From: JALHMQ01 sp020248785
GTDB lineage: Bacteria; Pseudomonadota; Gammaproteobacteria; Burkholderiales; Burkholderiaceae_F
DNA length: 25,319 nucleotides
Reading direction: 5' to 3'
NCBI GenBank assembly: GCA_046343415.1
Contig: JBKDNL010000212.1
Span: 1 to 25,319, forward strand
The notes under the pieces: generated by a model
What the model was told of the DNA's origin: nothing
Databases searched by the model: none
What the model saw: only the letters and a program-made list of their open reading frames with translations
Program-made: the position numbers and the translations under genes
Shown: piece after piece, positions 6,327 to 13,242 of the stretch
Layout: every line of letters begins with the position of its first letter
How positions within the stretch are numbered: position 1 is the first letter of the stretch

Positions 6327-7484
6327 CTACGCCATCTGCTCGATGCGCCAGTTTTGGTAGCGCAGGGCAAGCAGCGCGCCGCCGATGATCGATGCCAGTG
6401 CCACGAACGAGCCAAGCGCGAGCACCGACACGCCGCTCAGCCCCTGGCCCACGGTGCAGCCCATGGCGGTCACACCGCCAAAGCCCATCAACATGGCGCC
6501 GACGATGTGATTGGCCGTGTCCTCGGTGTTGGCGAAGCCTTCCCAGCGGAAGCTGCGCGTCACGAGCGCCGAGACGGCGGAGCCGGCCACGACGCCGAAG
6601 ACGGCCACGGTGCCGAGTGTGAGCACCTTGCTCTTGTCGCTGAAGAACATGAGCCAGTCGAGCACGTAGGCAATCGGTGCGACGAAGCTCAGTGACTCCA
6701 TGCGCCCGGAGTTGGTTGCAAGGAAGGTCTCTTCCAAGGTCTCCGGATGCTCGGCAAGATGGCCCAGGTTGCCCGAGACAAACCAGACCGCGGCGATGAT
6801 CGCGCCCACCGCGCCGCCGGCAAGCAGATTGTCCCAACGCCGGAAGTCGCGCTTTGCGAGCGCAAAGACGCACAAGCCGCCGCCAATGACGAACCCCAGG
6901 ATCCACTGCCACGTGGCCTTGGCGGTGCCGCTGGCAGCGGCCACGAGGGACGGCAGGTCTTGCCCCGTCGCGAACTGCGCATGCACGGGTTCGATCACAT
7001 TGACGCGGAACACGCCAAGCGCGCCCCGCAGCGTGATGAAGGCCGTCACACCGAGCACCACGAACACCACGAGCGACTTCAGGCTGCCTCCGCCCACGCG
7101 CACCAGCGTCTTGCTGCCGCAACCACCGGCCAGCACCATGCCGAAGCCGAAGAGCACGCCGCCCAGCACATAGCCAAGGACGGTGAAGCGCGACCCGGTG
7201 TAGAAGCTCTTGGACGGATCGATGAGCCCCGTGGCGGCCAGCGCGCTGCTGCCGATGATGGCCACGCCGATTGCAAGCAGCCACTGGCGCATCCGGGTCC
7301 AGTCACCGAAGTTGGCAATGTCGGCCACCGCGCCCATGGTGCAGAAGTTGGTCCGCTGCGCCACGAAACCGAACACCACCGCCAGGACGAAGGTCGTCCA
7401 CAGGACGGTGGAGGTCAGGCCCGGCAGGGCGGCGGCGTCAATGGGTTGCATGGGGTCGTTGGCCGCGCAGGCAGCGTGCTCCAT
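6327..7484 (-). CDS. YeeE/YedE family sulfur-compound transporter
   Basis: A polytopic inner-membrane protein of 385 residues with about 8-10 hydrophobic segments. It carries the three hallmark Cys motifs of the family: QRTNFCTMGAV (Cys48), GGCGSKTLVR (Cys122) and MGCTVGQGLSG (Cys343). Characterised relatives (TsuA) take up thiosulfate through conserved cysteines; other members are linked to selenium or sulfur metabolism. The long single chain means both halves of the fold are present. A GTG at 7493 and an ATG at 7451 are alternative starts, and none has a clear ribosome binding site. It lies 153 bp downstream of cpoB on the same strand, and no TusA-like partner is visible. The exact substrate cannot be read from sequence. 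Confidence 0.85.
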   Translation of the reverse strand: MEHAACAANDPMQPIDAAALPGLTSTVLWTTFVLAVVFGFVAQRTNFCTMGAVADIANFGDWTRMRQWLLAIGVAIIGSSALAATGLIDPSKSFYTGSRFTVLGYVLGGVLFGFGMVLAGGCGSKTLVRVGGGSLKSLVVFVVLGVTAFITLRGALGVFRVNVIEPVHAQFATGQDLPSLVAAASGTAKATWQWILGFVIGGGLCVFALAKRDFRRWDNLLAGGAVGAIIAAVWFVSGNLGHLAEHPETLEETFLATNSGRMESLSFVAPIAYVLDWLMFFSDKSKVLTLGTVAVFGVVAGSAVSALVTRSFRWEGFANTEDTANHIVGAMLMGFGGVTAMGCTVGQGLSGVSVLALGSFVALASIIGGALLALRYQNWRIEQMA

Positions 7485-7637
7485 CGGCGGCACTGCGTTG
7501 AAAGGCGCGCAATGGTACTGCGGACGGGTGGCGGGCAGCCCGTGCGCCGTTACCCCAACGCGAAGTCGGCGAACGTGGTGCGGGGTGCTGGCGAGTCTCC
7601 CTTCGCGGACGCGGCGTGGACCCCCGCGCGGCCGCCC

Positions 7638-8423
7638 TCAAGGGCGCAGCGCGGCCAGCCGTTCGCGCGCCAGCTTGGCCGACTCGCTATCCGGATACTC
7701 CTTGATGATCCGCTGCAGCGTCGTGCGGGCATTGCCGCGCTGGTTCAGCTCCTGCTGGCTGGCGGCGATGTTCAGCAGCGCCTCGGGCGCGCGAGCCGTG
7801 TCGGCAAAGCGGTCGATCACCACCTGCTGCGAGGCGATCGCGTTGCGATAGTCCTTCAGCGCGTAGTGCGCGTTGCCGATCCAGTAGTGCGCCGATGGCA
7901 CATAGGCCGATGCGGGGTAGCGCACCAGAAAGCTCTGCAGGCCGCGGATGCTGTCCTGGAACTGCCCGGCGCGAAACAGCACCAGCGCCGCGTCGTAGGC
8001 GGCTTGCTCGTCGCGCGCGATCGTGAGCGACTTGCCGTCGACGCTCACGGGCTTCGGTTCCAAATTTTTCAGGCGCGTATCAAGGTCGCTGTACAAGTCT
8101 TTGTTGCGCCTTTGCAGAGTGCTGACCTCGTTGGTCAACGTGTCCACCTGGCCGCGCAGCCGTGCGATGTCCTGGCGCAACAAATCGTTCTGATTGACCA
8201 GTTCAAGCTGGCTGCGCTGCGCGGTGTCCAGTTTCTTGGCCAATGCGTCGAGTGCTTCCTGCGCGCGCTTGTCGTTTTCGGCCACGCGACTGCGCAGCTC
8301 GATGATGGCTTTGCGCGCCTCGTCGTCGCCGAAGATGGCTTGCGCCGGTCCGGCTAGAACGAGGCCCAGCACGAGGGTGGCCGACAGCGGCGTCAGCGCC
8401 CGGAACATCGAACGTACGTTCAT
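7638..8423 (-). CDS. cpoB: Cell division coordinator CpoB (YbgF)
   Basis: A 261-residue periplasmic protein, last gene of the tol-pal operon. It has a signal peptide (VLGLVLAGPAQA, cleavage near residue 29), then a long coiled coil (about 34-125, with many Leu/Gln/Arg heptads). The C-terminal TPR domain (about 138-258) contains AAYDAALVLFRAGQFQDSI, APEALLNIAASQQELNQRG and DSESAKLARERLAAL. In E. coli, CpoB trimerises through the coiled coil, binds TolA and PBP1B, and coordinates peptidoglycan synthesis with outer-membrane constriction. The ATG at 8423 has GGGGA upstream; a TTG at 8435 is also in frame but less likely. The spacer after pal contains a strong hairpin, so its expression may be lower than that of pal. 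Confidence 0.92.
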   Translation of the reverse strand: MNVRSMFRALTPLSATLVLGLVLAGPAQAIFGDDEARKAIIELRSRVAENDKRAQEALDALAKKLDTAQRSQLELVNQNDLLRQDIARLRGQVDTLTNEVSTLQRRNKDLYSDLDTRLKNLEPKPVSVDGKSLTIARDEQAAYDAALVLFRAGQFQDSIRGLQSFLVRYPASAYVPSAHYWIGNAHYALKDYRNAIASQQVVIDRFADTARAPEALLNIAASQQELNQRGNARTTLQRIIKEYPDSESAKLARERLAALRP

Positions 8424-8441
8424 CAAGATCCCCAAATGAAA

Positions 8442-8468
8442 ACGGCGCTCCGGGCACGGGAGCGCCGT
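8442..8468 (-). terminator. Hairpin between pal and cpoB, partial terminator
   Basis: A perfect 10-bp inverted repeat (ACGGCGCTCC / GGAGCGCCGT) with a 7-nt loop. On the minus strand it is followed at once by TTTTCATTT and then, 11 nt further, by the cpoB ribosome binding site. It looks like an intrinsic terminator inside the operon that would let only some transcripts reach cpoB. It could also protect the 3' end of the pal message. Confidence 0.6.
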
Positions 8469-8489
8469 GGCAGGCTACGCCGAATGAGC

Positions 8490-9041
8490 TTACTTGTAGA
8501 CGATGTCGGCGCGCCGGTTCTGCGCCCAGGCGGTCTCGTCACTGCCGGTGGCGCGCGGCCGCTCCTCGCCAAAGCTCACGGTCTCGATCTGGCTGTCGGC
8601 CACGCCCAAGAGCGTCAAGCGGGTTCTTACCGCGTCGGCGCGCTTTTGGCCGAGCGCCAGGTTGTACTCGCGACTGCCGCGCTCGTCGGCATTGCCTTCG
8701 ATCACGATGCGGCGGGTCTTGTTGGCGACCAGGAGGCGCCCATGAGCCTCCACCGTCGGCATGAACTCGGGCTTGATGACGAACTCGTCGAAGTCAAAGA
8801 ACACACTGCGCCGCGACAGCGGGCTTGCCGGGTCGTTGAGCGGATCGACCGTCGAGGCATTGGGCTCTACTCGCGCGACCGCGCGCGGATCGGTTGGCGG
8901 CGTGGTCGTGGTGCCAGAGGCCGTGCTTTTGTCGGTCACCGGCGCAGGCGTGTCCTGCAGCGGCGTGCTCGCGCAGGAGGCGAGAAAAAGGGCGGCCACG
9001 AGCGCTGACGCGCTAGCCAACCGGTGGGTGATTGCGTTCAT
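8490..9041 (-). CDS. pal: Peptidoglycan-associated lipoprotein Pal
   Basis: A 183-residue outer-membrane lipoprotein. The lipobox LFLASC ends at Cys23 and the +2 residue is Ala, consistent with Lol sorting to the outer membrane. A Ser/Thr/Pro-rich tether (about 25-75) leads to an OmpA-like domain (about 78-182) with VFFDFDEFVIKPEF and GNADERGSREYNLALGQKRA. Asp119 and the following Arg121 lie in the motif that binds the diaminopimelate of peptidoglycan. Pal binds TolB and peptidoglycan and concentrates at the division site through TolQRA. It is 15 bp downstream of tolB. Confidence 0.97.
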   Translation of the reverse strand: MNAITHRLASASALVAALFLASCASTPLQDTPAPVTDKSTASGTTTTPPTDPRAVARVEPNASTVDPLNDPASPLSRRSVFFDFDEFVIKPEFMPTVEAHGRLLVANKTRRIVIEGNADERGSREYNLALGQKRADAVRTRLTLLGVADSQIETVSFGEERPRATGSDETAWAQNRRADIVYK

Positions 9042-9056
9042 ATGCGTACTCCTCAG

Positions 9057-10454
9057 TTACTTGATGAAGGGTCCCCAGGCCGGCTCGCGCACGCTTCCGC
9101 TGGGGCCCGACAGGCGAGCCCGCACCCTGCCGTCAGTCGATGCGCTGGCGAGGATCCCGCGACCGCTGACCTCGGTCGCATACAGCACGAGTTTCCCATT
9201 TGGGGCAAAGCTGGGGGACTCGTCCAAGACCGTGTCCGTGATTGCAAGTTCCGCGCCGGTGGCAAGGTCGAGCGTATGCACTTGGAACCGACCGCTGCGC
9301 CGGCTGATGTAGGCCAGCAGGCGACCGTCGGGGCTGATGCGTGGGCTGACGTTGTAGTCGCCCGTGAAGGTGACTCGCGTGACGCCTGATCCATCAGGCG
9401 CCATGCGGTAGATCTGCGGGCCGCCACCGCGATCGGAGGTGAAGTAGATGAAACGTCCATCCGGCGACCACACCGGCTCGGTGTCGATGGCGCCGGAGTT
9501 GGTCAGGCGGCGTGGCGTCGAGGTGCCCTCGGCCGCAACGAGATAAATCTGCTGCACGCCGTTCAAGCTCAGCGCGACCGCCAGCAGTTTGCCGTCCGGC
9601 GACCACGCCGGCGCGCTGTTGCTGCCGCGAAAATTGGCGACCGTGCGGCGCTGCCCGGTGGTCAGCGTATGCGCGTACACGACCGGCTTGCCGGTCTCGA
9701 ACGACACATAGGCGAGCTGCGTGCCGTCGAACGACCATGCCGGCGACATGATGGGCTCGCGCGAGCGCAGCGCGGTCTGCGGGTTGCCGCCGTCCGCATC
9801 GGCGACCTGCAACTCGTAGGCGTTGCGGCCGAGCTGCACGACGTAGGCGATCCGCGTGGCGAACACGCCGCGGTCCCCGGTCAGTTTCTCGTAGATGCGG
9901 TCCGTGATGCGGTGTGCGTTCAGGCGCAGCTCGGCGGCGGTGCTCGTGTACGACAGGCCGTCGAGCTGGGTCTGCTTGACCGTGTCGTACAGGCGAAAGC
10001 GCAGATCGAAGCGCCCGTCGGCCAGGCGGCTGGCCGAGCCGACCACGATCGCATCGGCGCCGCGGCTCTTCCACTGCGGGTGGTCGATGCTGGCGTTTTC
10101 GGCCATTGGCGCGGCGCCGGCATTGACCAGGCGGAACATGCCCGAGCGCTGCAAGTTGGCGCGGATGATCTCGTCGACGTTCTCGGGCAGAGTCGTGCCG
10201 CCGGTGTCGAAGCGCGCGACCGCCACCGGAAACTGGTTGGAGCCCACGCCGGTGATTTCGACGCGCAGCTGCGCCTGCGCGCGCTCGGGCGCCAAGAGCA
10301 GCCAGCACAGCGCGAGGCCGCCGCCGACCAGCGTTGCAAGCCGCCTCGCGGTGCGAAGGGTCGACGGGAAAGGCAGTTGCGTCAGGGCCATGCGTGACAT
10401 TCGCTTTGGGTCGGTGAACGGCGCTTGCGCGGCCTTGGGGTCGGGCCAAGGCAT
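9057..10454 (-). CDS. tolB: Tol-Pal system translocation protein TolB
   Basis: A periplasmic protein with an N-terminal TolB-N domain and a C-terminal beta-propeller. The propeller blades repeat the SPDG motif (SPDGKLLAV, SPDGRFIYFTSDRGG, SPDGRLLAYIS). The signal-peptide hydrophobic core is LVGGGLALCWLLLAPERAQA, with cleavage before QLRVE. The ATG at 10454 abuts the tolA stop (TAGATG) and has GAGG 8 nt upstream, suggesting coupled translation, so I chose it. It gives 465 residues and an unusually long n-region; the ATGs at 10400 or 10391 would give a more normal signal peptide but lack a ribosome binding site. TolB binds Pal and is released from it by TolA. Confidence 0.95.
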   Translation of the reverse strand: MPWPDPKAAQAPFTDPKRMSRMALTQLPFPSTLRTARRLATLVGGGLALCWLLLAPERAQAQLRVEITGVGSNQFPVAVARFDTGGTTLPENVDEIIRANLQRSGMFRLVNAGAAPMAENASIDHPQWKSRGADAIVVGSASRLADGRFDLRFRLYDTVKQTQLDGLSYTSTAAELRLNAHRITDRIYEKLTGDRGVFATRIAYVVQLGRNAYELQVADADGGNPQTALRSREPIMSPAWSFDGTQLAYVSFETGKPVVYAHTLTTGQRRTVANFRGSNSAPAWSPDGKLLAVALSLNGVQQIYLVAAEGTSTPRRLTNSGAIDTEPVWSPDGRFIYFTSDRGGGPQIYRMAPDGSGVTRVTFTGDYNVSPRISPDGRLLAYISRRSGRFQVHTLDLATGAELAITDTVLDESPSFAPNGKLVLYATEVSGRGILASASTDGRVRARLSGPSGSVREPAWGPFIK

Positions 10455-11276
10455 CTAGCGCGCCTCGACGGGATACATGCGGACATCGATCGTTCGGTCG
10501 ATGCCGCCCTCGCGCTTGCGGGGAAATGGGTCGCAGCGGCGGATCGCCCGCTCCGCAGCCGCATCGTAGTTGGCCAGCCCGCTCGGCCGAACAAGCCGCA
10601 CGCTGGCGACCGAGCCGTCGGGCAGGAGCTCCACGCGGAAGTCTGCGTACACGGACGCACTCGTGCCCTCCGGTACGGCAAACGCAATATGCGGGCGAAT
10701 GCAGCCGATCACTTGCGCAGCGTAGGTGGCGTCGGCACCGCGCACCGTGCTACTGGCGCCAGCGGCAGCCGCGCCGCTCGGGGCGCCGGCCGTTGGTTGC
10801 GCCTGCGCATTGGCCTGCGCCATGATGCGCTCGAGGTCGGTTGGTGGCCGAGCCTCTGACTTGCGATCATCCTTCTTCGCTTCATCTTTTTTCGCCTCGG
10901 TCTTCTTCGCCTCGGCCTTCTTCGGTTCGGGCATTTTCTCGTCCCTCTTTGGCTCGGCCTTCGTTTCTTGCTGCCTCGGCGGCGGCCTCTTCTGCTCGAG
11001 CGCGATGTCGGCCGGCCGCTCGGGCTCTGGCTGCGGTTGGGTCTGCGGCACGGGGCGCGGTGGCGGGGGTTGTGGCGCAACGTCGGCCACCATGGGTGGC
11101 GGCATCGCACTCCAGAGTTCAGCGACGATCGGCGCCTGCGGCTGCGTGCGCCACTGCACGGCGAGCGTCATCGCGGCAAGCAGCAGCGCGTGCATGAGCA
11201 GCGCGAGGCCGAACGGTCCGACCACGGCGTCGTGCCGGACCGACGGGCGGCGCGGCGGCGCGGCGACTGCGCTCAT
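10455..11276 (-). CDS. tolA: Tol-Pal envelope-spanning protein TolA
   Basis: A 273-residue inner-membrane protein that reaches across the periplasm. Residues 20-42 (VGPFGLALLMHALLLAAMTLAV) are the single N-terminal membrane helix that contacts TolQR. A Pro-rich stretch (about 60-95) and a Lys/Ala/Glu-rich helical segment (AEAKKTEAKKDEAKKDDRK) form the spacer. The C-terminal domain (about 180-273) contains two cysteines (VIGCIRPH and IRRCDPF) and the TonB-like DGSVASVRLVRPSGLANYDAA. The spacer is shorter than in E. coli TolA (421 residues). It starts 6 bp after tolR and abuts tolB. Confidence 0.93.
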   Translation of the reverse strand: MSAVAAPPRRPSVRHDAVVGPFGLALLMHALLLAAMTLAVQWRTQPQAPIVAELWSAMPPPMVADVAPQPPPPRPVPQTQPQPEPERPADIALEQKRPPPRQQETKAEPKRDEKMPEPKKAEAKKTEAKKDEAKKDDRKSEARPPTDLERIMAQANAQAQPTAGAPSGAAAAGASSTVRGADATYAAQVIGCIRPHIAFAVPEGTSASVYADFRVELLPDGSVASVRLVRPSGLANYDAAAERAIRRCDPFPRKREGGIDRTIDVRMYPVEAR

Positions 11277-11282
11277 CGGCGC

Positions 11283-11714
11283 CTACGACGCTGCCGGCTT
11301 GACCGACAGTCCCACGCGCTGCACACCGGCGCGCTGCAGCCGATCCATCACCGTCATCACGTGCTCGTACTTCACGTCCTTGTCGGCCGCGATCACGACC
11401 GGCGTTGGATTGTCCTTGCGTGCGGCCTGGCGTTTCTCGATCGCCGCGATGGCCGCGGGCAGGTCGGAGGCGATCGACTTCGTGCCTTCGCGCAGTTCCA
11501 TGGAGCCGTTGGCACGCACGACGATCTGCAGCGGACTGTCCGGCGCGCGCGATGACTTGCCGACCGACGGCAAGTTCACGAGGCTCGGGTTCACGAACGG
11601 CGCGGAGACCATCAGGATCACCACGAGCACCAGCATCACGTCGATGTAGGGCACGACGTTGATGTCGGCGAGCATGCGCCGGCCGGAGCCGTTCTTCCTC
11701 GCGATAATCGCCAT
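11283..11714 (-). CDS. tolR: Tol-Pal proton-channel subunit TolR
   Basis: A 143-residue ExbD/TolR protein. It has a cytoplasmic N-terminus and one membrane helix (VVPYIDVMLVLVVILMVSAP) carrying Asp25, the residue needed for proton-driven work. The periplasmic domain ends in the usual DKDVKYEHVMTVMDRLQRAGV stretch. With TolQ it forms the motor that energises TolA. The frame is open upstream to 11816, but the ATG at 11714 with a strong AGGAAGGAAGG site gives the standard TolR length and N-terminus. Confidence 0.96.
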   Translation of the reverse strand: MAIIARKNGSGRRMLADINVVPYIDVMLVLVVILMVSAPFVNPSLVNLPSVGKSSRAPDSPLQIVVRANGSMELREGTKSIASDLPAAIAAIEKRQAARKDNPTPVVIAADKDVKYEHVMTVMDRLQRAGVQRVGLSVKPAAS

Positions 11715-11716
11715 GG

Positions 11717-11727
11717 CCTTCCTTCCT
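11717..11727 (-). promoter_or_regulatory. Extended ribosome binding site of tolR
   Basis: AGGAAGGAAGG, a double Shine-Dalgarno, precedes the ATG at 11714. It settles the start within a frame that is open about 100 bp further upstream, and means tolR can be translated independently of tolQ. Confidence 0.75.
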
Positions 11728-11841
11728 CGCGACCTTCTCGTAGTGGCATCGGAGGCGCGCTGCCGCGTTGCCCTTGTTCTTGCGCCGCGCGCCCGGCCGC
11801 CCGAAGCCTGGCGCACCGACTCGAGCGGAGCGGGTGCACGT

Positions 11842-11860
11842 GCGACCGCGTAGCGGTCGC
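11842..11860 (-). promoter_or_regulatory. Hairpin in the tolQ-tolR spacer
   Basis: A perfect 8-bp inverted repeat (GCGACCGC / GCGGTCGC) has a 3-nt loop and is flanked by further partial pairing (GGGTGCAC with GTACACCC). It starts 17 nt past the tolQ stop. The spacer of 162 bp is long for this operon, where the other joints are 0-66 bp. No T-tract follows, so an mRNA processing or stability element is more likely than a terminator. Confidence 0.5.
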
Positions 11861-11876
11861 GTACACCCGCGACGAA

Positions 11877-12557
11877 TCATCGTTGCCTTTGCAGGATGTT
11901 CGAGAACTCCTCGATGAAGGTCTCGAAGCGGTTGGCCAGGCGGTCGATGTCGTGGGCAAAGCGGTTGTACGCCACCACCGCGGGGATCGAGGCAAACAGG
12001 CCGATGGCCGTGGCCACCAGCGCCTCCGCGATGCCGGGCGCCACGCTGGCCAGCGTGGCCTGCTCGAGCGCGCCGAGGCCCGTGAAGGCGTGCATGATCC
12101 CCCACACCGTGCCGAACAGGCCGATATACGGGCTCACCGAACCGGCCGAGGCGAGCGAGGACAGGCGCGACTCGAGCGCGTCCATCTCGCGCTGGTAGGT
12201 GGCGCGCATGGCACGCCGCGCGCCATCCAGCGTGGCCTGCCGGCTTTCGTTGTCTTGGCCGCGACCGCGCAGCTTGAGAAACTCGCTCATGCCGGCCTCG
12301 AAGATGCGCTCCTGCGCACCGGTCTGCCTGCGGCCACTGGTGGCTTGCTGGTACAGCTGGCTGAGGTCCGCTCCGCCCCAGAACTTGCGTTCGAACTCGG
12401 CGCTTTCCGCGCGCGCGCGGCGGATCGCGAATGCCTTGCTGAAGATGATGGTCCAGGAGGCGAGCGAGATCACCACGAGCAGTGCCATCACCAGCTTGAC
12501 GATGAGAGTCGCCTGGATGATGAGCGACAGGATGGACAGATCGGCGGCGGCGTTCAT
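11877..12557 (-). CDS. tolQ: Tol-Pal motor subunit TolQ
   Basis: A 226-residue ExbB/TolQ/MotA-family inner-membrane protein with three membrane segments: near residues 10-33 (IIQATLIVKLVMALLVVISLASW), and a pair at about 130-190 in the conserved GSVSPYIGLFGTVWGIMHAFTGL and GIAEALVATAIGLFASIPAVVAYN stretches. It surrounds TolR and conducts protons. The start ATG overlaps the ybgC stop by 4 bp (ATGA), indicating coupled translation. The frame is open further upstream to 12677, but that part only reads through ybgC in another frame. Confidence 0.96.
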   Translation of the reverse strand: MNAAADLSILSLIIQATLIVKLVMALLVVISLASWTIIFSKAFAIRRARAESAEFERKFWGGADLSQLYQQATSGRRQTGAQERIFEAGMSEFLKLRGRGQDNESRQATLDGARRAMRATYQREMDALESRLSSLASAGSVSPYIGLFGTVWGIMHAFTGLGALEQATLASVAPGIAEALVATAIGLFASIPAVVAYNRFAHDIDRLANRFETFIEEFSNILQRQR

Positions 12558-13075
12558 GCGCGGGTTTGCTCGCTTGACGTGGTGCGCTCGCCCGCGCTGC
12601 GCTCTTCGGCGCGGTCGAGCGCGCGTTGCAGATGGGGCGGCATGGCCGCGGGGGCGAGCGTGCTGGCTGCCACGCAAGCCACCTTGACCTGCGCGGTCGC
12701 GAGAAGTTCATCCCCGCGGTGCGCCTCCTGAGCGAACTCCAGCGAGGCGCGCCCGCGCTTGGCGATGCGGGCCGACACGCGCAGTTGATCGTCGAGCCGT
12801 GCCGGGCGGATGTACCGCACGGCCGTACTGACCACGACAAACTGCAGCCCGTGTTCGGCGGCCAGCGTGGCCTGATCGACGCCCAGCGCGCGCAGCCACT
12901 CGGTCCGGCAGCGCTCGAAGAACTTCAGGAAGTTGGCGTAGTAGACGATGCCGCCAGTATCCGTGTCTTCGTAGTAGACGCGCAGGGTCCAGCGAAACGC
13001 ATCCTCTCGAGCGGTGTCCAACGCGCGGGTCGCGGCTCTGGATGGTGCTCTGGTTGTTGCGCTGTCTGACTGCAT
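12554..13075 (-). CDS. ybgC: Acyl-CoA thioesterase YbgC, first gene of tol-pal operon
   Basis: A 173-residue hotdog-fold thioesterase of the 4-hydroxybenzoyl-CoA thioesterase family. The active-site segment is VYYEDTDTGGIVYYANFLKF, with the catalytic Asp at about residue 39; the His found in E. coli YbgC (VYHASY) is Tyr here. Residues 1-26 are a polar, Ala/Thr/Arg-rich extension. YbgC hydrolyses short-chain or hydroxyacyl-CoA thioesters, and its role within the Tol-Pal operon is not settled. It is the most upstream gene of the operon and is divergent from the ABC importer; the promoter should lie in 13076-13242. Confidence 0.93.
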   Translation of the reverse strand: MQSDSATTRAPSRAATRALDTAREDAFRWTLRVYYEDTDTGGIVYYANFLKFFERCRTEWLRALGVDQATLAAEHGLQFVVVSTAVRYIRPARLDDQLRVSARIAKRGRASLEFAQEAHRGDELLATAQVKVACVAASTLAPAAMPPHLQRALDRAEERSAGERTTSSEQTRA

Positions 13076-13242
13076 CGAGCCCGAGTTTATCGCGGGGCAG
13101 CCGTTGACCCGGATCGCGGCCGTGGCGATATGGACCGTAGAATCTCCAACTCGCTTGCGGCTGGATCAAGGCGTGCTCAGGTACTCCGGTACCCGTGTCC
13201 ACACTAACGCGCCGGCCCCGCGGGCGTCGCTCAGGGACCGTG

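Noticed and set aside
6747..8357. 536-codon plus-strand frame opposite the YedE transporter and cpoB
   Set aside because: It spans two unrelated minus-strand genes and their spacer, with a His/Arg/Gln-rich product typical of antisense frames.
11119..12840. 573-codon minus-strand frame spanning ybgC, tolQ and tolR
   Set aside because: It runs through three well-identified genes in another phase, and the product is Arg/His-rich without motifs. Its short segment in the tolQ-tolR spacer overlaps the tolQ stop as ATGA but shows no independent support.
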